This document shows, piece by piece, positions 31,966-44,616 of a DNA stretch of 64,000 nucleotides (positions are counted from its first letter, which is position 1; every line of letters begins with the position of its first letter). The stretch is from Neolentinus lepideus HHB14362 ss-1 (taxonomy: Eukaryota; Basidiomycota; Agaricomycetes; Gloeophyllales; Gloeophyllaceae), in NCBI GenBank assembly GCA_001632425.1, contig KV425551.1, forward strand, positions 1,406,696 through 1,470,695. The letters run 5' to 3'. Both the position numbers and the translations under genes were made by a program. Under the pieces are notes generated by a model. That model saw only the letters and a program-made list of their open reading frames with translations. It had not been told where the DNA came from and did no database searches.

Positions 31966-33624
31966 TTACACGCCAACAGCAGCCGACTGGTGGAAACTCA
32001 ACAACAACAGCGCATCCTCCATCTTCACACCATGCATCGCACATCGTTCGAGGCAGGCTTTCTCCGCCCACTCGGATATGGGAGACGCCGTGTGCCCCTT
32101 GACCTTAACAGGTGCGGGAGGAGGCGGCGACGGCGATGGCGTCACGATCTCCTGATACTCCTCATCGGACACATCAGAATGGCTGCGCGACATCGAGTGC
32201 GGATTTAAGCTCGAATCTGCGTCCTCGACGTCCAGATCCATCCGATCGGCGTCATCTGGGATCGACGCGGTGCTCGAGTCGCCAGAGGGTGAAGGCGTGC
32301 CAGCCCGGGAAACCTCCCCGGAACCGCCGTCGTACTCGTCCAGGAAGTCTTCAACCCGCATGCCGCGCCTCCGGGCGGTCTGCCTGAGGTTCCGGAACCA
32401 GTTCGTGACTTTGGTGAGCTCCATGCCGACCTCCAGCGCAAGAGCACCGCGCTCTTCGATACTGGGATTGCTGGTGCGGCGGAAGAGATCTTTGAGCTTC
32501 TCTAGCTGATAGGGTTCTGGTCGAGAACGGCGGGGTCGGGCTCGGGAGGTGGCCGATACGGAGTACGGTGTGGGTCGAGGAGCAGCAATAGGCGGCGAGA
32601 CGGGTCGCAGCGATGGGTGGAGCGATGTGGCAGGCGGAACCGACAGGCCTAATGAAGGATGCGTCGAGGCGGGCGGGAAAGCAGAGTAAGTCACTGGAGA
32701 AGACGTGCGGGTGCGACCTGAAATGGAGGGTACATCTGAATGAAGACCCTCGAGGTCGTCTTCTCTGCGCTTCTTAGCCAGACTGCGCTGGTTCTGGAAC
32801 CAGTTTGTGACACTCTGATACCTCCTATTAATGAGATGATTGATTAGATATTGAGCCAGGTCACGATGATAAGACAAGCATACATTCCGATACTCTCACC
32901 CAACTCCTCGCGTTCCTCTTTGCTCGGATGTGGATTGACGTTGTACATTTTCCTGAGCTCTTCGGTCTGAGCAGCCGTAGGCCTGAACCGCATTTTCCGG
33001 GGAACGGTGGGCTCCGGCGTCGACTCGAGTGGCTGTCTACGTTCCGTTCCTGCGTAGAAAGACGATTGATGGGGCTGGAAGCCTCCGATAGGTGGAAGGT
33101 GACTCGACATTTGGAACTCTTCTTCGTCAAAATAGTCGTCGTAGTCTACTGGGAGCGGGGGGCGGTGAACGGGACGCGAGACGGGGCTGGACGTCGAGGG
33201 GGATGGAGCCGATGCTAAGAGCGCAGAGATGGGTGGGAGTTCATAGGAATTGCTAGCTCTTTGTGTCTGATTCTGCTGTTGTTGTTGCTGTCTTTTCTTT
33301 GTCGACGCTCGTTTATTCTGAAACCATGCATTGACGGTCTTTACTTCCCTATCACAATAATGAAGACAGTGAGCCTCAGATCACCGGCAAGGGGGTGGCA
33401 TGAACTGAAACATACATTCCGAGTCGTTTAGCAAGAGATGTCCTGTCTTCCAGTGAGGGATGTTCATTTTTGTCGTATAGCTCGTTTAGGGCGGCGAGCT
33501 GCACAGCCGAGTGTCTATGACGGGGTTTCTTTTGCTGCTGTTTGTCTCGCGGGGCAGCGTCGTTGTCGCCAACATCGGACGAGGCATCAATGGAGCGCGG
33601 CCACGAAGTAAAGGAGGTAACCAT
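31966..33624 (-). CDS. Triple-homeodomain transcription factor
   Basis: Exons are 33624..33416, 33348..32884 and 32824..31966, giving 510 residues in phase. Three homeodomains: HD1 about residues 33-90 (HRHSAVQLAALNELYDKNEH, VKTVNAWFQNKRASTKKR); HD2 about 158-215 (RFRPTAAQTEELRKMYNVNP, YQSVTNWFQNQRSLAKKR); HD3 about 300-360 (RSRPEPYQLEKLKDLFRRTS, TKVTNWFRNLRQTARRR). Each keeps the recognition helix WFxN-x-R. HD1 and HD2 are split by introns at the same codon and phase (AT|G before helix 3); HD3 is not. Linkers are Ser/Pro-rich, with a Gln run after HD1; an acidic Ser/Asp stretch precedes the C-terminus. It is not a mating-type HD1/HD2 pair by organisation. It should bind DNA; target genes are unknown. 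Confidence 0.85.
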
Positions 33625-34398
33625 TGCTGGGGAGGAGGAGTGTGATGAGAAGAGAGAAGACGCAGGGATGAAATTACAAGGGGTGTATAAAGGGCTGACA
33701 AGCTCGGCCCAGTTTGCTAAGCTGCTAATTGACGTCGGATCGCTAATTAACCCAACTTTCCCACGGGTGCAAATGGTCTGCCAACGTTAGCCTTTTCGAT
33801 TGCCGAGATCGAGCGCCTGCTTCCGGCGGGTGCCTGCTGTGCGCAGCGTCGACGGCTAGTAGCAGAAAGTCGAGTCGAGCCTGAGTCGAGCAGGACAGCA
33901 GCGGCGAGCAAGGAGGACAGCAGTGGCGAGCGCAGAAGACAAACTGGGAGTGCCGGGGCCAGACGGCATGTGGATGCGCCTAACCTTGTGTGGAATCATC
34001 AAATAACAGCATCAATTGGCCCCAGACTCTATGGCCACGTGCCGTGTATCACGTAGTCTATGACACTGCAGCTCCTGATCCATCCACCTTTTAGCAATAA
34101 CACCGAGCTATACCATCGATATCCGCATTTCCGTACAACATATCGCTGCCTCGAGTCAGACGAACCAGTGCCGTCTCCTTCCGACAAGGCAGGAGAAAAC
34201 GCCCCGTTCATCCGATGCCACGGCAGCTCGGCCATCGCCTTACACCTGTGCTGTGCATCCGGTGATACACTTTGCAAACAAATGATCATACCACGCTCTT
34301 CCATTACTAGCCGCCAATAATAGTACCGCTCTCCACGATTAGTCCGCATTAGATAGACGTTGTCCGACGCATTTCCACCAATATCTATTCCAGGAGCT
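33625..34398. other. Promoter region of the homeodomain gene
   Basis: 774 bases between the homeodomain start codon and the pantothenate kinase stop. The minus strand shows extended open frames here, but they are read-through of kinase intron and 3' sequence. No gene seen. Confidence 0.45.
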
Positions 34399-36269
34399 TC
34401 ATGCTTCGTCCTCCCGCTCGATATTCCGTATCCACGCGCCAATCGACCCTCTGTAACAAACGTCAGAAATAGTTTTCGGCGAAACGACTCTCTGTCAACC
34501 CACAGGAAGCCCTCGTGTCGTAAAAACAGCGCGCGCTTGGTTCCCTTGCTCCAGAATCGTATAGCGTAGGACAGAGTACCGATAGTTGCTGCGTGTCCTG
34601 GGAGAACATGAGAACCTGCTTACTCACCCGCAACCGACAAGAACCTACCTCGAATGAAGAATCCACCAAAGTAGATCCTATTCAGATTATACTTTTCCGC
34701 GTTCATATAACTAGAGTCCAGATCCAAGTTATCAGACAAGAGCAATTAAATGGAAAGAGATGCGCACGCTATCTGGCCAATGTTATTAGATATGGCATAT
34801 AGCAGAGACTTGCTGATGTCTTCCGGCGAGAACTTGCGCTTCTCCCCGCTCTTCTTGAACACCTTCCCAAACGAACTCGCGATCATCGTCGACTTGAGTC
34901 CCAGGCGATTATAATCTTGCCCATAGATATCTCCTACGAGCATGTCGACGTTCGCGTTATCCCCCTTTTCCGATAACGCGAGCATTTCTGCACAAGTCAG
35001 GACGGGCCCAGGTGAGCGGACGATCGTGCGACTTAAGCAAATCTAATCCACTTACCGTCAAAACTGATCGCCTGGGTTAGCATGCTGAGCAGGCCCCACA
35101 GAGTGCCGCCCCCTAAGCTGGTCCCGCTGACACGCTCAAAACTGCCATCTTCGTCCACCTTGATGATCGACACTCCAGATCCGATGTTGACCAGCAAGCA
35201 AGGTAACTGAGGTGTCGGATTCTGCTCGAAAGTGACCGCAAATTGCGGTGGATTAGGTCCGGGTCTTTCGAGCGTCACAGATCCCGACGATCCATTTACA
35301 TTCGAAGTAACCGAGCAGCCCGGAGTTGGATGCGACACCGCGTGGACTAGCTCGTCCGAGAAGTAGTAGACTTCATCCGGAATGAGAGTAATGAACTTGA
35401 GGCCTTCGATCAAGCATTCCATCTCGTCTTCTCGTGCGACGTCTACACCTAACGAATCCTTGAAGAGGTCGTAAAACCTGTGTGCCCCGCCTCCTGTTGC
35501 GACGATTTTGACTCCTCTCCGCATCTCGTCCAGTGGGACACCGTTGAGCTCCGCGGAATAGGTGATCAGGGACTGTATGAATGAGACGCACTCATCAATA
35601 TTGTCCGTCTCGAAGCGCTCGAAGGTGAGAGAACCGCCGGGGAAATGTCGTAGGGATGTCGTCCGCTGGAGTAGCGACGAGTGTAACAAGTTTCGATCTA
35701 CGCCGTCGATTCCAAGGGCCCCTTGAGCGGTACCATGCCCATTCGCGAGCGGAAATGTGCTCCCGTTCGCATAGCTTGGTGCGTCCAAGACAAGAGGCGT
35801 AAGCGCGCCGCCGTGCTTTGTGAAGGAGCTGCTGGCTGGGAAGGGTGGTGATGACTGCGATGGACTGGAAGGGGAGATAGAGCGGGGTGTAGACAGGGGA
35901 CTCGCTGTGCTCGATCCCCGCGTTGCAACTACCGAGGGAGAAGAGGGGGGTTCTGGGGATCGGGTGAAATATACGATTTTAGCCAGCGAACCGCCGATCT
36001 TATACATAGGCCCACTTGAGCATGACGCAGGGAAGCGCAGAAATTGCACCACTCACATCAACTGCGATATGCGACACTGGCTCGATGTGATTCGGGAGGT
36101 AAATCCCTCGACTGTCTCTAGTCTAGACCGAACGTTACGGTTACAACTTGCTCTGGACGAGCCTCGACTTATCGCAGCCACTCACCTCAAACGACTCCTC
36201 CTCCAGTATCACCGCCCCTCTCGTGTCGACATGGATGACCTTGGGTGCGGGCAGCGACGGCGTATGCAT
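34399..36269 (-). CDS. CAB1: Pantothenate kinase (type II)
   Basis: Catalyses the first step of coenzyme A synthesis, ATP-dependent phosphorylation of pantothenate. Exons are 36269..36186, 36122..36057, 35998..35056, 34987..34768, 34710..34649, 34597..34504 and 34450..34399, giving 506 residues in phase. Eukaryotic PanK motifs in order: VSHIAVDIGGSLAKIVYF (phosphate-binding loop), VKIVATGGGAHRFYDLF, LPCLLVNIGSGVSIIKVDED, VSGTSLGGGTLWGLLSMLT, VDMLVGDIYGQDYNRLGLKS, ISNNIGQIAYMNAEKY, RIYFGGFFIRGH and LRHEGFLGSIGAWI. A Ser/Pro-rich insert of about 80 residues after the first motif is fungal. The last intron (GTGGGT...ACAG) matters: without it the frame runs on into unrelated sequence to about 34029. 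Confidence 0.94.
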
Positions 36270-36587
36270 GTCCTCGTCTTAAACGCTAGCAGCGGTAGAG
36301 AGCGCGACCAGACAAGCACAAGCCTTGGCAGCGGAAATGGACCGATAGCAGTGAGACCATTTGCATTTGTATGGGGAAAAGCGGCGCTGTCCAGCATCCC
36401 GCCTTGAATGACTGGCCCCACCGGCCATAATACGGCCGCAACCCGATTCCTTACAAGCCGGAGGATTATCAACAGCCCTCAATGGTATTCGCTCGATACA
36501 GATAATGACGCAGCGCGGAGTGTCCAGTAATGGTAGGATATCCTGCACGTAATATTTACAGACATGAGAAAGAGTCCTCCCCTGTGT
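36270..36587. promoter_or_regulatory. Pantothenate kinase promoter region
   Basis: 318 bases between the pantothenate kinase start and the gamma-COP stop, both genes on the minus strand. No distinct motif seen. Confidence 0.35.
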
Positions 36588-39500
36588 TTAACCTCCAATA
36601 GCGGCAACCACAAGACTGCACGCTTCCGGTGTTTCCGCTCGTAGTCCCAATTCCAAAGTCACACCCTGCCCTCGGGAGTACGTCATGCGACACCGGACAA
36701 GCACCTTGCCGCCGCCACCGGGTAACAGTCCAGATAACTGAAGTGTGTGTACCGAGCTTGATGTGGGGACCTCGCTGCCACCCAACGGCTCCATGTTGAG
36801 AATTTCGATGATAGAGTCGCAGGCAGCTAAAACAGCTCTGTTAGCCTCCAGTTATTCGTCCGAGAATATGCCGCTTACCTTTCAGACTCTCCATCGCAGA
36901 AAGGGCGAATGTTTCTGTAGCAGAGGCACCCCCGCGAAGACGATCCCACTCAGAAGTGAAATTTGCATACGTCGGAATAATGTAGTCTGCAGCAGCCAAC
37001 TCCAACTCCTCGAGCTGGTACTCGTCCTCGTAACCATCCTCTTCAGGTTCGCCGGTGCTAGGATCGCATTCCTTGCTGATGAATTTGAGAACACATTGGA
37101 AGGATGCCACAGCATATTCCTCTGGTCTATCACGAGTGAATGATACGTAGATCACACCCGATGATGATGGAGACAACGATTCCAGCTGAATGATAAAATC
37201 TTCTGTGATTCCAGAGTCAGCAGAGGGTTGCATGATGACCGCAACTTGCTCCAGAACGGTGTCTGGCAATGTATTCGAGACGTTCAACTGTTGAGCTTGG
37301 TGAGAAGATCAGTCCAGTCGCAACATAATACACACGAACCTGGAACACGATATGATCTTTGAAAAAGTGCTTCACACACGACACCTGATACTCAGTCTCG
37401 CTCTCAGTCAGTGGCGTGGGCTTGGAACTACTGTGCAGAACAGGACCAAATGATGCAAAGTCTGGGACTTCAGCTAGTTGTTGAGCATAGGCAGACTGTG
37501 TCTCTGCGGCAGTAGGTGGTGGCGGAGTAGCGCTCTTCTTCGTGGTCGGTGCGCTGATTGTGTCTAACGTGCTCGGACCTGGCACAGCGTTAGCGCCGAG
37601 CACAAGAGCTTAGGTTAATCAACGTACGTGCTGCATCCGAAACAGCTTGGGCACGGCTAATTCTTGGGATTGAAGAGAAGTCGAATGGTTGCTCAGCAGC
37701 CTCAGGTTCGTTGACGTAGGCGACCAGTTTGGCTTCCAACGCTGCCAATGAAGGGATAGATTCTGTGACACCACGATTGTCAGATGAGGATCTTGACATT
37801 AGACATATCAGTCAAGTCACCCTCTTTGACGTAAACGTTGGCCAGCTCCGGCTCCTTTACAACTTTCAGATACATTGCAGCTCTATCCCGAACTTCATCG
37901 TCAACATCATCTAGGCATCTAAGTAGACGAGTCAGAGGAAGCAACGTTGAGAAATAGGATAGTGACAAACCGGCTGAGCAGAACACTGATGCTCTTCTGC
38001 AAAGCACCGTCCTGGACACCCGCTCCGAACTTCGCCAGGCTCGCGACCGCAGCCGACCTGACAGTAGCGTTTTCCAGCACAACTCGATTGTAGATATATC
38101 GAATGTATTTCGCTGGTTGAGGTGACTTCGGACCTTCAAGACCAAGCAGGTGCAAGATGCGAACCGACAACTTTGTGAATTCACAATCCTCGATGAACTC
38201 GCAGAGGTGAGACAACGCTTGCTCCTTAGCATCTGAGATGAACTTGATCATATCAAAGATGGCCTCGACGACAGCCCTCTTGAAGTCATAGCCCCCTTCA
38301 TCACGTAGAACCCCAGACAGGAACCCAAGCATAGAGGCATGCTTCGCCGGGAACTTCAGGCACAGGGAGCGAATCGCATCGACGATGATGACCTTGAACT
38401 CATCCGAGATCTCGCTCATGAAACCTGTGATCTGCTTCATGAGACGATCCACGGATGCTTCGTTACCAGTCTACGCGCAAATGGTCAGGCCCATACTATA
38501 TACCAAGAAATGGCGTAAGAGACGGACCTTCAACAGAGTCGTGATGGCGTACGTTGCCACACTGCGGTTGGGGTCAGAAATTAGGTTCTCCAGCTCGATA
38601 TTACATGTGGCTACGCTAGCAGGATGTGCCAAAGCGAGGGAGGCAAGCGTGCGAGTGGCGGCGAATTTTAAGGTAGACTTCGGTGATGACAGGAATAGTT
38701 GTAAAACTGCGTGTCGCAGGGGTCATGACTAGCCTCGTACACAGCCCGAGTAGTTACTTACCAGCAATAGACCGTGTTAACTGGGCAGGAGACGCGTTCT
38801 TCATTTCACAAATAACACGGGCAGCTTCCAGGTTTACCATGTCGCTCTTATGGCGGAGCCAGCCCTCGAGAAGTTCTAACATCTGTCGCTGCACGCTGGT
38901 GAAAGGCTCAGGGATCTGCAACTGCTAACTACAGGAGACTCTCACTTTGGATCCTCTTCCATGACCTTAGCAGCGTATCGGATAAGCATGCAAAGAGCCA
39001 GGGGATTCTTCAGCGTAGTGCTAGAACCAGACTTCCCGCCGCCGAGCTGCTGAATCATTTTGGTGACAGCCATTCTGTCTTGTTGCCGGATAAGATAGAG
39101 CAAGCCCAGAGCGTGGTACTGCGTGATGTAACTGGTGGAAGGAATCGCCTGGTACCCGCTCTGTGTTTGAGACTGGGAACCCCATCCACCCAGGTATCCA
39201 CCACCAGAGCTGCCGGTGAAGAATGAAGTCGAGGATTTGCCGCTGACAGCTTCCTGTACTTCATTAACCCATCGTTTAACAACATCTTTCGCATGAGGGA
39301 AAAGATGATATGACGAGACAAGGGCGGCAGAAGATATGGAAGGGTTCCGATCCACAATGGCAGCCTTGAAGAATCGCTCGATACCTTGGGCCATTGATGG
39401 CTGCTACATGTCAAGCACGTATACCATTAAATCAAGGGATAGAAACATACGTCTATGATCCGACATAGAGCACGAATAGCATTGGACCGGTAAATGACCT

Positions 39501-39899
39501 CGGAATTGGGCTGCATGTCCTTCATGATACTGCTAGTGACCATGATCACATCCTCTGCAGTCGTAGCCAGTTCCTTGATTGCGAGATACACCATTTGACG
39601 CAACGCGCTCTGTCCATGTCGGTCGCGGTAGCACCACGAGTATAACAACATTGAATGAGTGAACTCACGTCCTTATGCTGGAACAATTTGGTGGTTCCAA
39701 AGAATAGCTCCGTAGCCTCCTGCGTTCCGAAAGTCTCTCCAACATATAGCAGGTACACGATACGCGTCAATAATGCCCTGCATTTTCGTGGACTTATAGG
39801 AGATTCGTTGAAGACCCGAGCTTCCTGAATGATGGTAGTTTTGTTGTTGTAGTACGAACTCAGACCGCTCTCATCTTCCTTCTTAATAACGAGAGCCAT
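36588..39899 (-). CDS. SEC21: Coatomer gamma subunit (gamma-COP)
   Basis: Large subunit of the COPI coat that returns cargo from Golgi to ER. Exons: 39899..39669, 39609..39451, 39403..38946, 38915..38762, 38706..38528, 38470..37971, 37918..37821, 37762..37628, 37578..37340, 37287..36879 and 36826..36588, about 933 residues. The adaptin-like N-terminal solenoid includes [55 protein letters not shown] and [17 protein letters not shown]; a Ser/Pro/Ala hinge follows, then the appendage ([36 protein letters not shown]) ending in the small C-terminal subdomain. The exon 3/4 join is out by one base: the exon ends CCAAA before GTGAGA where CCAAAG|GTGAGA would restore phase. That looks like a single-base assembly error. 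The family is certain. Confidence 0.93.
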
Positions 39900-41147
39900 G
39901 TCGGCTGCTCAAGGGTTGAAAACCGTAGCCCACGAGATAGAGTGAAAGAAGCAGATACACCAGCCCGAAGTAAGCACAGTCGTAGAGTTAACAGTCGCAA
40001 CCTACGTGTTACTACCATAAACAGCCTGTCGCACAGCATCCGTGTATCATAGCTAATATATAATATGGTGTAACGTGTCCTACATTCCAGTGATATACAT
40101 GCAGGTCATGAATTATACATATCGCTTGTAACCACAGGAAACGCAAACCCGACACTATTTGCATACGAGCGATAGGCATGAGAGCACCAACCGCCCGACC
40201 AGTATTAAATACCTCCAACGCGCCTGAATCAAGCCTGCCCTCTAATCTCCAAACCCTCCACCCCATAAGATCATGATGAGTTCGTACCAATTCGTAATGT
40301 GGTGGTATAACAGGACTCGCGGAATTCTTCTGCGACCTCTTCAATCTCATCGGCCAACCCCTTCGCAATTCTTCATCCTCGAGGCAAGAGAAGCGACTGA
40401 CATCAGACGCGGCGCCCTCTCCCATCCAGCACGCCTTCGACCTTGATCCGCGAAAAGGAAACAAGGTGAAGTGGAGGAGAGGAGGACAACAAAGAGTAGC
40501 CTGAAGAACCTAAAAAATGTGATGGAACGAGAAGGTGCTAAAAGAATGTGTAACTGAAGGAAGTGGACAATGCCTGGAAATGTGGATATATAACAATGGA
40601 GGAGTGGAAGCCAGAATATGGGGTGTTGAGAAGTTCAACATCGACACGGCGCTAAGGGAATGCATTACAGGACAAGGAACAGAAGGCAGCTGACCACCAG
40701 ATTCTAAGGAGAAAAAGGATGATCAACGTGAATAGAAAAAGCGTCCGTGCAGGAAAAAATGGGAGTCAACCGTCATCCGAGACGGTGGAAACGAGTAATC
40801 CCGGGTTCGCCCAAATCCTTATTAAATCGAGCTATATGTGCGCAGACGCAGCGCGGAGACGAAGCGATATATCGGAAGTTTGCCGTGGACATACTGAAGG
40901 AGTGGAAGCCGAGGACGCCCATCGCAGTCGGCCAAGCCGGGCGTACTATCACCGTTGCTTGAATCCACTCTCGATTGTTGCCTTGCACACCTCGACCGGT
41001 CCTCCTATCACTCCGGGACAATCGCAGCCTAGAACACAAATCCACATAAATGACACCCCAGCACCGACAACCTGTGATAACAGCACGACCAGGCCTGTCC
41101 ACACCCGGACGTGCTCCACCCACAAGGAGGAAACAACGGAGACACGT
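39900..41147. other. Upstream region of gamma-COP, no gene seen
   Basis: 1.25 kb between gamma-COP and casein kinase 1, both minus strand. A 150-codon minus-strand frame (40464..40012) has no ATG start and no family match, so it is not called. Confidence 0.45.
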
Positions 41148-42404
41148 TTACCACAGATTGGTGTCATCACGACCACGCCGCTGTTGGCCCACGGCGCCCG
41201 GCATAGCTGCCTGCTGCTGCTGACGCGTGTGCGAGCGGAGCCTATGTTCATACGGGTCAAAGGAGAAGATTGAGAATCAGTAACAAGAACTTACATTCGG
41301 TTACTCACGCGGGGTTCCTCCTCTTCCTGTACAACCTTCCTCCTACCAGCAATGGACTTCTGAGAAGTGCCAGCACTGTCCTCCTCTTGGGCCCCCTTCT
41401 GGACGCTCCAGTCAAAGACGTAGTCGTACTGGAAGCCCTCACGGACGAAAAGGTCCCGGAAGAGTTTGCGGAGGTAGGAGTAGTCAGGCTTGTCGTCGAA
41501 GCGGAGGGCCCTGGTGTAGTTCAGGAAGATACCGAACTCGTTGGGGAAGCCACGGCACAGCACGTCAGTGGGAGTGGTCATCTTCTTCTCCATGATACGG
41601 TCGTACTTCTGCTTCTTGGTCGCTGCCTTCAGGCCCTGCCATGGGAGAGAGCCACGGAGGAAGTACATCAAGACGTAAGCCAGGGACTCGAGATCATCAC
41701 GCCGCGACTGCTCCACGCCCAAATGGGTGTTGATTGAAGTGTACCGCGCAGTACCAGTTAAGTTCTTGTTCTCCCTGTACGGTATGTGGAGATGAGTCTT
41801 CGGGTCCCTGAACTTCTTCGCCAAACCGAAATCGATCACGTTGACTTGGTTACCTCGTTTGCCGATACCCATAAGGAAGTTGTCAGGCTTGATGTCCCGG
41901 TGGATGAAGTTGCGGGAGTGAATGTATTCGATTCGAGATATCTGCCTCTGTCGTGAGCGAGACATAATAATTATGAGACAATTTTAACTCACGAGCTGGT
42001 CCGCAAGGAGCAAGACTGTCTTAAGAGTGAACTTGCGGTGACAGAAGTTGAACAAATCCTCCAGCGACGGCCCGAGCAGGTCGAGCACCATAGCATTGTA
42101 GTCGCATTCCGTCCCGAACCACCGAACGAAAGGAACACCCACGCCGCCAGCAAGCGTCTTGTAAACCTTAGACTCGTACTCCAGCTGCGGGTGCTTAGCC
42201 TTCACTGACTCGAGTTTGATGGCAACTTCCTCCCCGGAGATAATGTTTTTACCAACGTAGATGTCACCTAGTGGAAATGTCGGTTTCAGGAAACACAGAT
42301 TACAGACAATGAAACGCACCGAAAGAACCCGAGCCAATCTTCTTCCCCAGCCTGTATTTGCCTCCCACGCGGAGGTCCAACCTGTGAGATGAGTCGTCGG
42401 CCAT
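41148..42404 (-). CDS. hhp1: Casein kinase 1, delta/epsilon type
   Basis: Ser/Thr kinase of the CK1 family (Hrr25/Hhp1 type), acting in DNA repair, vesicle traffic and clock-like control. Exons are 42404..42320, 42267..41993, 41941..41295 and 41241..41148, giving 366 residues in phase. Motifs in order: [18 protein letters not shown] (Gly loop), EEVAIKLE (catalytic Lys), [20 protein letters not shown] then [10 protein letters not shown] (catalytic loop), [11 protein letters not shown] (DFG), [20 protein letters not shown] and [20 protein letters not shown] (CK1 signature). The last exon encodes a Gln-rich tail [20 protein letters not shown]. There is no Cys-Cys tail, so it is the soluble rather than the palmitoylated yeast Yck type. 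Retaining the last intron would give an immediate stop and drop the tail. Confidence 0.95.
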
Positions 42405-44616
42405 GAATGATTAGTTCCTGATCAAAAAAATCGAGTAAGCGACAATGTTTCAAAGCTCTAAGTCCTGGAAAACAGTAGAATTGATCAAAGAAAGAGTGTC
42501 CATTGCGCAGATTTATAAAGTAGCAAGAATGCCGACCAACCAGGCGCCAGGTCACCAACCACGTAATCGCCGCACATTAAGGACCAAGGCACAGCGACGC
42601 CGTCAGCAAAGCACTCAGTGTCATCCTGGACATCCTCCACGTATACAAACACCTCAAACGCCACTATGCCCCCGAACTCGTAAAGCTCGGTGTCCAGGAC
42701 GACCAACACGCCACGTTCTGACATTGAGACATTCGAACGTCGCCTCCTGATCCCCCAGCAGTCCTGCAAAGAGTTCTAAGGAACTCGGTAAGATAAATTT
42801 ACTCACTAGTTGCGCGTGAAACAGACAATGAAGAGTGAAACAAGAGTGAGATGGAAGAGAGAGGTGCAAGAGTGTGGTCGCAGCAAGGGAAAGCTAAGAG
42901 AAAGGCTGTGAGCGTGGGAAATCGAACAGCTCTCTTGACTGAGTTTGAATTCGTTGTTGTAGTGGATCGATTAGGGGAATCGTCGTTGTATGCTCGCTGT
43001 TGACCGGTCGACCTTTCGTCCTGGCAGATACCAGCTCCCTTCCCTTATAACAGTTTCGTCGAAATCATCAATTGGAGCAGGTGGATACATTTCTCACTTC
43101 CGGCCTCCCCTCATCAAACACGAGTGATCCTACATATAAACTCGAAGCACCTATTCCCAGCTACAAATGGCATTCTGGTTCCTAGCATGTAATTTCGTCA
43201 CTCATGTTCTACGGCCCTGCTACTTTTTGTTCCTTCATTCTCTTCGCGTCCATATCTGCACATGTCGCCTGCACAAAAATCAGGAGATAATTGATATAGG
43301 AGACATCTGAGCCGTCGCGTCTCGGCTCTTGTACAGCTGTTTCATCCGGGGTGGTTAGCAGGGGCCGAGCTTGCCCCGAAGATGTTCATTCAACTCGGGA
43401 TATATCTTGCAGATATTCCAGGACAAGCCACTGCGTAGGGTAGGACGGACCGGTATTATGCAAGCGCTCGTGTGGCTCCCCGTATGAGCCGGCTTTTGGA
43501 CACTGGGATACCCTGTCAGTCAATTGGATATGTTTACTGGCTCTGTCACTCACGTTCACGCAAGTGGGACTAGAGGTAGGAGAGGGGATGACATCATCCA
43601 TCTCAGAGATAGTCTTCACTGTATTTAGGCATTCGGAACAACATACGCGCTCATATGTACCATCTCCAAGCTTCTAGATGTCGCTCGTTACATCGGTGAC
43701 TGTCGATGCGAGGCCCAGTGCGCACCAGAGTCACAGCGATTCAAGCCCAAGTAGCCGTGGGCATCGCCTCAGTGGCCCAAGTTCCGTCGCGCACAACGTG
43801 GGTGCTTGTAGGCTAAGCAAAGTCCCAAGTTCCGACGCAGACATGATGAGACCCTGCGTAGGACTGAATTAGAGGTGCTGCTCGGGAGGCGTGATGCGCG
43901 GAACATCATATATGGTACCTGGTAAAACGCACCGACGGCGAGGAGTACCAGGCACGAACTTACGGTCTAATTAGTACCAGCGCTGAGCAGTCGCAGGCGT
44001 CTACTGCCAGAGGAAGACCGCAGCAATGCGGACAGTGCGATAACAAGGCGGAGCGTCACGACTATGAATAAGTACGAAAAGCTCGTGTCAGCTCGAATAG
44101 CGTAGAAGCTCTTCTAATGAGATGAGACATACAGGAGAACATTCGACTCCAATGCAGTATTCTACCATAACGTTGAGGGATCCTCCAGATTCAGAAAATG
44201 TGAATGCCAACAGCAGAGATTTGCTCGAAATAGAACCAATGAAAACAGGCAGATGGAAGCAGCTTCCACCTCAACAACGCCCAGCGAGAGAACTGCACGG
44301 CACTCGAAGTCGCCCAAAGAAATAGATGATGCAGGGCCGTCGCGAGACAGGACTTTGACGGTCGGATTAGAGCAGCACGTGGAACATTATTGCGCAGCCA
44401 CTCTAAACCAGGTAATATCAAGTTCGCGTTGCATGCTCTGATAGCTCTAGCTGTCCTCACTACCTGGCTCTCCACCCACTCTTTTCCGTCCCCGGGCTGT
44501 CTTAGCCGTCCACTCTCTCGTTAGCGTCTGCAACGACACGAGCTGTGTCTCTATCATATACCATTTCTTCTGCCCCCGCGGCCTAGACAGCAACTCTCCC
44601 GGCGACAGATACCACC
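42405..44616. promoter_or_regulatory. Long divergent region, CK1 / chitin synthase
   Basis: 2.2 kb between opposing start codons. No protein-coding gene could be supported: frames are short and join to nothing known. Long 5' leaders with untranslated introns for either gene would fit. A small unrecognised gene or non-coding RNA near 43386-44470 cannot be excluded. Confidence 0.4.

Noticed and set aside
31966..33624. Possible HD mating-type locus
   Set aside because: One gene with three homeodomains, not a divergent HD1/HD2 pair, and no mitochondrial intermediate peptidase neighbour in the window.
34029..34398. Open frame continuing beyond pantothenate kin­ase
   Set aside because: It is read-through of the last intron. 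Splicing at GTGGGT...ACAG restores the conserved kinase end FLGSIGAWI and stops at 34399.
40012..40464. 150-codon minus-strand frame upstream of gamma-COP
   Set aside because: Begins at TTG rather than ATG and resembles no family; more likely leader sequence or chance.
40790..40825. GGGTTCGCCCAAATCC, resembling a tRNA T-arm
   Set aside because: No matching A box upstream and no cloverleaf could be drawn.
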